A stretch of 64,000 nt of DNA from the NCBI GenBank assembly GCA_934746515.1, contig CAKVFH010000002.1:1-64000 (forward strand), read 5' to 3'. This document shows positions 59,113 through 64,000 of this stretch, piece after piece (within the stretch, counting starts at the first letter, position 1; every line of letters starts with the position of its first letter). A model generated the notes under the pieces. That model saw only the letters and a list, made by a program, of their open reading frames with translations, ran no database searches and was not told the origin of the DNA. The translations under genes were made by a program, and so were the position numbers. Origin of the DNA: an uncultured Clostridia bacterium (GTDB lineage Bacteria; Bacillota; Clostridia; Christensenellales; UBA1242).

Positions 59113-61803
59113 TTATTTTGCGTCGTCTCTGAGTTTTTCGAATAAGTTTCTAACTCTGTCGTTAACCAAGACATCGACATTTGTTCTTGAGTAAGGACTT
59201 GTCATCAAGAACGCCCTACCACGAGGGTTTGTACAAATTGTGTCTTGCTCTTTTTCGTTGATTTTTCCGGCTTTTTCATAAAGAACAACCAAGTCGGTGA
59301 TATCTTGTGGAGCAAGTGAGAAGATGAGTGAATATTGACAAGCATTGATAATAGCCATTGATTTTCTTGCAATTTCAGGCGAACCAGTAAAGTCTTTGAT
59401 GTTCTGTGTGATAACAATTTGAGAACCTTCATATTTTCTGATACGTTTTGCCATTTGTTGCATGAAGTCAAGAGCAACGGTTTTTCTAGGATCGATGAAT
59501 ACATGGGCTTCATCGATAACTACAATAACTTTTCTTTTTGTGTGGAATCTCGCGTTGTAATCCTTGTTATTGATAACTTCGTTGTTAAGCCAACGCATAA
59601 CCAAAAGCATTTGCGCATTTGCAACAGCGCCGGCATTATTTGCAAGAAGTGATTGGAAGTTAAACACGATGAAGTTTTCTGCTGAAGAAATTGTTGATGG
59701 ACCATTCCAAAGAACCGCGTTTCTTCCGCCTTCAGCAAATTTATTAAGATAGATTTTCAAAATCTTATAGTTGTTTCTGTTATAATCATCTGTTGAGTTT
59801 TCATAAAGCTCACAAATGTAGTTGTAAAGGTCTTGCATGATTGGGAACTGCTCTGGCTTTACATTTTCAATTTGAGTTGAATTTGTGATACCAAACTTAC
59901 CATAAAGCTCTTTTAATGCTTCATTCAAAAGTTCCATGCCGTCCATTGTAATACCATCAAGAATCATTCCGAAGAATGTTTCCAAGAACTGCATGTGCAT
60001 AGCAAGAGCAACATTACCGCCACCTGCTTCTTCATCGTCTTGAGAAGCATTAACTTGAAGTGGATTGATACGACCTTCACGAGCAGAACCTACATCAATA
60101 ACTTTTCCGTACATATTTTTAGCAATGATGTCATATTCTTTTTCAGGGTCGAGAATGAAGATTTTACTGTTATCAGCAGCAAGGTTTGCAAGGATTGATT
60201 TGGTACAGAATGATTTACCGCAACCAGATTTACCCATGATAACCATGTTTGAATTGATACGCTCTTTGTCTCTTTGGAAGAAATCCAAAAATACTGGTTC
60301 AGAGTTCATACCAACATAGAAGCCTTTAGGGTCTTGAATAGCATCTGAAACAAATGGGAAAATTGCTGCAAGTGATGAAGAATTCAAACCTCTTTCAAAA
60401 CGACGAAGTTTCATACGTCTTGAAACATTGCAGTTTGTGAAACCTTCTTTTTGTTTTCCGAAAAGGTCGTAGCATCTAAAACCTGCACGAAGAACTTGTG
60501 TTCTAAATGCTTTCTTTTGTTCTTGTTCAACCATCATATAGATGTTTGTATCCAAAAGCATTTCTGAACCTTGCTTAATATAGGTTAAAAGCTCTGTCAA
60601 AGTTTTTAAGTGGGTTTCATTTTCCAAAACCGCAGAAGCCTTTGCACTGCCTTCAGAACCCGCCATTCTAACATTGATGATAGCCTTATCCAAACGCTTT
60701 TCAGCTTCATCTTGACCAACTGGTTTAAACTTAACGCAAACTTTGGCGCCAGGAACAGAGAAGAATGCTCTTCCCCAAGCATTTGGAACAGACAATGGAT
60801 ATTCAGAAAGTTGGAATACTGTTTGCGCTTTTCCATCAATTGAAAGTCTGTTTAAACCAAAGGTAACTTTGTCTGGAGCAACCCAGTCCAAAAGTTCTTT
60901 TGGATCAAGTTTTTTAACATCTCTTTCATCAAAATTCGAATTATAAAAACTCTTTAAGAAAATTGCTGTTTGGTTTCTGTCAAGAATTTTTGGTTCAATT
61001 GCACCGCCAGAACCACTTTCAATTGTGCTTGCTGCAAAGTTTACAACTTGCAAAAGGTTTTTAATGTTTTGACAGAAGAACGCAATATACATGTGGTCTT
61101 TGATAACAGGAAATTCACTGTCAACATTCATTTGCTCAAGGTTTTGAATTCTGGCTTCAGCGATTTCAAGTCTTGGTCTAGCTTCGTTAATGTTTGTTGA
61201 ACCATTTCTAACTGAATCAAGAATTTCTTCTCTCTTTTTGCATTCGTTGTCAATGTAGTTATCAAAAACCATAGGTCTTGAAAATTTGTAAATTGCACCA
61301 AGTTCATCTGTGCCGATTGTCTTGAATGCATTTTCCAAAGTTTCAATATATGAATTTTGTCTGGTTTCAGAAATCAAATAAAACTGGATTGAGTTAAGTT
61401 CGATTGCTGCACCAAAATATTCTTTGTAATCAATAATACCGATTTTTCTCTTTTCGTCGTAATCTTGTTCCAAGATGCCAATGTATGGGAAAAGTGCTTT
61501 TACGTCTTTGTTTGAGCCAGAAGATTTTTTCATTCTTTTGTAGGTGTTTATACCAAAGAAATATTTAAACAAATCACCCACTTGATTATACATTTTTACG
61601 CCTGGTTCAAAACTCATAAAAAGAATACCAAAAACAAGACCAGTGACACCAGTTAGTACAAGTTTTGTTACAGTCGAAAAACCACTTGTCCAAGCAAGTG
61701 CAAGAATAATAAGTGCGAATAAAATGACAAAAATGTCTCCAAAATTCAAACCCTTAATAAACTCAACTTTAACTTTAGTTGACTTAGGTATCATTCTCTC
61801 CAT
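59113..61803 (-). CDS. VirB4-family ATPase with VirB3/PrgI-like N-terminus
   Basis: VirB4 proteins power type IV secretion systems and conjugation channels. The 896-residue protein (ATG 61803, with AGGAG ten bases ahead) has two N-terminal membrane helices (about 24-64) in a VKVEFIKGLNFGDIF...INTYKR context like VirB3/PrgI, then the VirB4 N-domain and the ATPase domain: Walker A MGKSGCGKS (523-531), LDPEKEYD, Walker B VIVVIDEAHVF (D764, E765), and the late MAKRIRKYEGSQIVITQNIKDF motif. The upstream frame to 61881 is less likely coding. It feeds directly into the two large membrane protein genes. Confidence 0.9.
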   Translation of the reverse strand: MERMIPKSTKVKVEFIKGLNFGDIFVILFALIILALAWTSGFSTVTKLVLTGVTGLVFGILFMSFEPGVKMYNQVGDLFKYFFGINTYKRMKKSSGSNKDVKALFPYIGILEQDYDEKRKIGIIDYKEYFGAAIELNSIQFYLISETRQNSYIETLENAFKTIGTDELGAIYKFSRPMVFDNYIDNECKKREEILDSVRNGSTNINEARPRLEIAEARIQNLEQMNVDSEFPVIKDHMYIAFFCQNIKNLLQVVNFAASTIESGSGGAIEPKILDRNQTAIFLKSFYNSNFDERDVKKLDPKELLDWVAPDKVTFGLNRLSIDGKAQTVFQLSEYPLSVPNAWGRAFFSVPGAKVCVKFKPVGQDEAEKRLDKAIINVRMAGSEGSAKASAVLENETHLKTLTELLTYIKQGSEMLLDTNIYMMVEQEQKKAFRTQVLRAGFRCYDLFGKQKEGFTNCNVSRRMKLRRFERGLNSSSLAAIFPFVSDAIQDPKGFYVGMNSEPVFLDFFQRDKERINSNMVIMGKSGCGKSFCTKSILANLAADNSKIFILDPEKEYDIIAKNMYGKVIDVGSAREGRINPLQVNASQDDEEAGGGNVALAMHMQFLETFFGMILDGITMDGMELLNEALKELYGKFGITNSTQIENVKPEQFPIMQDLYNYICELYENSTDDYNRNNYKILKIYLNKFAEGGRNAVLWNGPSTISSAENFIVFNFQSLLANNAGAVANAQMLLVMRWLNNEVINNKDYNARFHTKRKVIVVIDEAHVFIDPRKTVALDFMQQMAKRIRKYEGSQIVITQNIKDFTGSPEIARKSMAIINACQYSLIFSLAPQDITDLVVLYEKAGKINEKEQDTICTNPRGRAFLMTSPYSRTNVDVLVNDRVRNLFEKLRDDAK

Positions 61804-61828
61804 AAATGTAAATTCTCCTATATATAAT

Positions 61829-61857
61829 AGTATATAACTTTCGCGTTTTTCAAGCAA
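61829..61857 (-). promoter_or_regulatory. Possible internal promoter before the VirB4-type gene
   Basis: On the minus strand TTGCTT (61852-61857), 17 bp, TATACT (61829-61834); an overlapping TTGAAA-18-TATTAT is also possible. It lies in the only sizeable gap (87 bp) of the operon. Confidence 0.4.
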
Positions 61858-61890
61858 ATATATACTTGCATTTTGTGACAAAAATATGCT

Positions 61891-64000
61891 TTATTTTTTA
61901 TTTTTTGCCAGTGTTACATCACCAATTTCGACATTCATTGATTTTAATTTTTTAATTAAATCACTTTCAATTTTTGTGAGTCTTTGATTATATTTTTCAA
62001 GTTCATTTATAATCGCTTCTTCATACGATTTTGCAGGGCCTTCCATTTGAGATTTAAAGAATTTTTGAGTCTTCTTTAAGTCACGAATATTCGAACCAAA
62101 ATCATCTTCAAGTTTGTCTTCAAGTTTTGCAATATAATCGATAATCTCTGTGCAATTTGTGCCAGCAAAAGTAGCTTTCATATTTTGAACTTGGTTTTTA
62201 AAATTCATAATGAAAGAAGCAACAATCTTTTCAATTTGTTTTCCTTCAATTGTGCCCTTTTCAATGTAATAAACTTCACCAAAAGCATCAACAGCAGGAA
62301 ATGCGTATTTGTCAAGCACACTCTTTGAAGTGTTGAATGAAACTGCTTTGCTGGACTCTGAAGTGATTGCCTTGCTGATTTGCTGTGAAGCAAAATTATT
62401 TTCAAACGAAACCTTTCTTTGCATCGCGCTGTCAAGGGACGATTTGATAATTGCCATCTTTTTATTGTGCGAGTTGATGTCTTTGATAATCTTCTGCATT
62501 TGATTGTTATTTTCGTAAGAATAAGGCTTGCTTGTATAAGATTCAAGGTTTTCGCTGAGCTTATCCACAACAGATTTTTCATAGATATATTTTGCATTCA
62601 ATTCTTTCACTGACTGCAAAATTCGTTTGTATAATTCACCCTGCTCTTGACCTAAAGTGTCAACCACATTTTTAATTTCTCTTGAAGCGATTTTTTCATC
62701 ACGATCAATCAATATGCCACTGAGTCTTTCAAGTTTTTCTGTTCCAAGCGAGAAAAATTTGTTTCTATGCACAGTTTCTTCAAGTTTTTCAATGCGATCT
62801 GCAATAAACTTTTTAAGTTCGCTTTTCTTTGAACTTTCGGATTTTTTATCAAAATTTTTCTTATCTTTTTGAATGTATTCTGTGAACTCTTTTTGCAGAT
62901 TAGAGTTTAAACTTTCAAATATACTTTCATAACCAATCAAATCTTCACGAAGCGATATGTTTTTAAGTTCTCTGTCGTATTCTTTAACCTTCATCGCGTC
63001 AAGATTTTTCTCTGTTTGAGTTTTTGCATTTGTTAATTGCTTGCCCAAAAATCCAGTGCAAACAGAAACTGACGCTGGAATATAAAATGAACGATATCTT
63101 AATCTAAAATTCACCTTTCTGAGTTCTTCATCAAATTGTTTTTCAATTTCATGTTCTTGCACAGAAATTGGGCTTGAAGAAAGATTTTGACTTCTAAAAG
63201 AAAGTGCGTTGCTAACCTTTTGATTATAAAGCTTGTCTGCGATTTCTGGGAAATTTTGTTCAAATTCAATGGCAAATTGTCTGCCATTGCCCTTATAAAA
63301 CTTAACGAAATTGTCAAATTTTTCACGCATAACATTTAGTTCAATTAGTCTAGCCTTATTCTTTTCGTCTCTTGATTCGTCAGTCTTTGTTTTTGAGAAT
63401 AATTCACTCCCCTTAACGAGTTTCATTTTATTCATTTGAAGACCTGAAGCACTTACAACTGACTTAACTGTTGTGAACTTTTTTGATCCGTTTCTATATG
63501 AAGTTTGATTGTTTAAGAAACCATATTTTTCCAAATATGTTTCCATTTTTTGTTTACTGTCTTGCCTAACCTTTGTTTCAGCAACTCTTTGAAGTTTATC
63601 AAGTTTTTCAGCAAACATTTTAATTCTAATTTTTATTAAAGCTTTCTTTTGATCATCTGTTAAATTTTGAAACTTGAATTGATCGCCAATAACATTGCCG
63701 TTTTTGTCAAGCTGTCTATCGTACTCTTTTAAAAAGTATTTGTTAGACATTCTGTCAAGATTGATACTTGCAATTTTGCTGAAATAGGTTTCAATAAAAT
63801 TGTTAAAATTAGGTCCAAATTCAATCCTGTCGTTTCTAATAGCTTTTGTTGAATTATATCTTTCAATTTGTGCTTCAATTTCTTCCAGATTTTTCTTATG
63901 AAGTTCTTTAAATTTTTCAGGAATAGTTCTTTTAAAAGTGTCTCTTTCCAAAGGTATTGAAGAAAGAGAGCCAACATCTCTTAAAAATGATACAACTATA
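61891..64000 (-). CDS. Lysine-rich coiled-coil protein (5' end outside window)
   Basis: At least 700 residues, highly charged (Lys/Glu), without signal peptide or clear membrane helix in the visible part and with long helical, coiled-coil-like stretches. The frame stays open to the window edge: upstream of a TTG at 63951 it continues without stop, so the true start lies outside. Near the C-terminus a less charged part (YAFPAVDAFGEVYYIEKGTIEGKQIEKIV) may be a small domain. It is transcribed ahead of the VirB4-type ATPase. It could be a cytoplasmic assembly or substrate factor of the same machine; I recognise no family. Confidence 0.75.
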   Translation of the reverse strand, partial: IVVSFLRDVGSLSSIPLERDTFKRTIPEKFKELHKKNLEEIEAQIERYNSTKAIRNDRIEFGPNFNNFIETYFSKIASINLDRMSNKYFLKEYDRQLDKNGNVIGDQFKFQNLTDDQKKALIKIRIKMFAEKLDKLQRVAETKVRQDSKQKMETYLEKYGFLNNQTSYRNGSKKFTTVKSVVSASGLQMNKMKLVKGSELFSKTKTDESRDEKNKARLIELNVMREKFDNFVKFYKGNGRQFAIEFEQNFPEIADKLYNQKVSNALSFRSQNLSSSPISVQEHEIEKQFDEELRKVNFRLRYRSFYIPASVSVCTGFLGKQLTNAKTQTEKNLDAMKVKEYDRELKNISLREDLIGYESIFESLNSNLQKEFTEYIQKDKKNFDKKSESSKKSELKKFIADRIEKLEETVHRNKFFSLGTEKLERLSGILIDRDEKIASREIKNVVDTLGQEQGELYKRILQSVKELNAKYIYEKSVVDKLSENLESYTSKPYSYENNNQMQKIIKDINSHNKKMAIIKSSLDSAMQRKVSFENNFASQQISKAITSESSKAVSFNTSKSVLDKYAFPAVDAFGEVYYIEKGTIEGKQIEKIVASFIMNFKNQVQNMKATFAGTNCTEIIDYIAKLEDKLEDDFGSNIRDLKKTQKFFKSQMEGPAKSYEEAIINELEKYNQRLTKIESDLIKKLKSMNVEIGDVTLAKNKK

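Noticed and set aside
44969..64000. Integrative conjugative element or prophage
   Set aside because: No integrase, relaxase, att repeats or phage genes are visible, the tRNA end at position 1 is far away, and the left flank is the conserved rluD-lspA pair. The right end is outside the window, so it cannot be fully excluded.
1..64000. CRISPR array
   Set aside because: No regularly spaced direct repeats of 25-40 bp and no cas genes were seen.

Overview
The window is a low-GC, densely packed bacterial chromosome segment that uses the standard bacterial code. It carries endospore genes (spoIVA, spoIIP, spoIIGA, sigE, sigG, ymxH), a dcw division and wall cluster, a meso-DAP type MurE motif (DNPR), and ClpX/ClpP/trigger factor. 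This points to a spore-forming Bacillota, most likely an uncultured Clostridia lineage; genus cannot be told from sequence alone. Most genes lie on the minus strand.

Layout. 1-6230: a tRNA 3' end, then small accessory genes (zinc-ribbon membrane protein diverging from an XRE regulator, GNAT, lipoprotein, a pseudo-amidohydrolase, a histidine phosphatase, a GH18-like protein, a GT8 glycosyltransferase). 6264-17362: spore and housekeeping genes (spoIVA behind a sigma-E-like promoter, plsY, der, a DUF1614-like gene with spoIIP, a pseudouridine synthase, nrdR, ymxH, sigG behind a sigma-F-like promoter, sigE, spoIIGA). 17467-22298: ftsZ, ftsA, ftsQ/divIB, murA. 22495-27564: DegV, a second XRE regulator, an unknown operon with an HExxH protein, and a GNAT. 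27919-36788: the dcw operon, transcribed mraZ-rsmH-ftsL-like-PBP-murE-mraY-murD-ftsW, with MraZ-type direct repeats over its promoter. 37004-44853: membrane unknowns, a metallophosphoesterase, engB, clpX, clpP, tig, rluD-like, lspA.

44969-64000 is the most unusual part. It is one minus-strand operon running off the right edge. In transcription order it holds a lysine-rich coiled-coil protein (5' end outside the window), a VirB4-family ATPase with an N-terminal two-helix VirB3/PrgI-like segment, a 3689-residue membrane protein, and a 1010-residue paralogue of that protein. Both large proteins have membrane helices at each end, enclosing a very large Tyr/Asn/Asp/Ser/Thr-rich domain. In the giant this domain contains about ten or more degenerate repeats of roughly 130 residues. 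I read this as a type IV secretion-like machine with two greatly expanded VirB6/TrbL-like subunits, embedded in core chromosome beside lspA. No relaxase, coupling protein or integrase is visible in the window.

Regulation stands out. Several genes (two XRE regulators, ymxH, spoIIGA, possibly a GNAT) have a TATAAT box ending 6-7 bases before the start codon, which suggests leaderless mRNAs. Both XRE genes carry inverted repeats with 5-bp spacers inside their promoters. The DUF1614-spoIIP start site is buried in a hairpin that only long transcripts could form.
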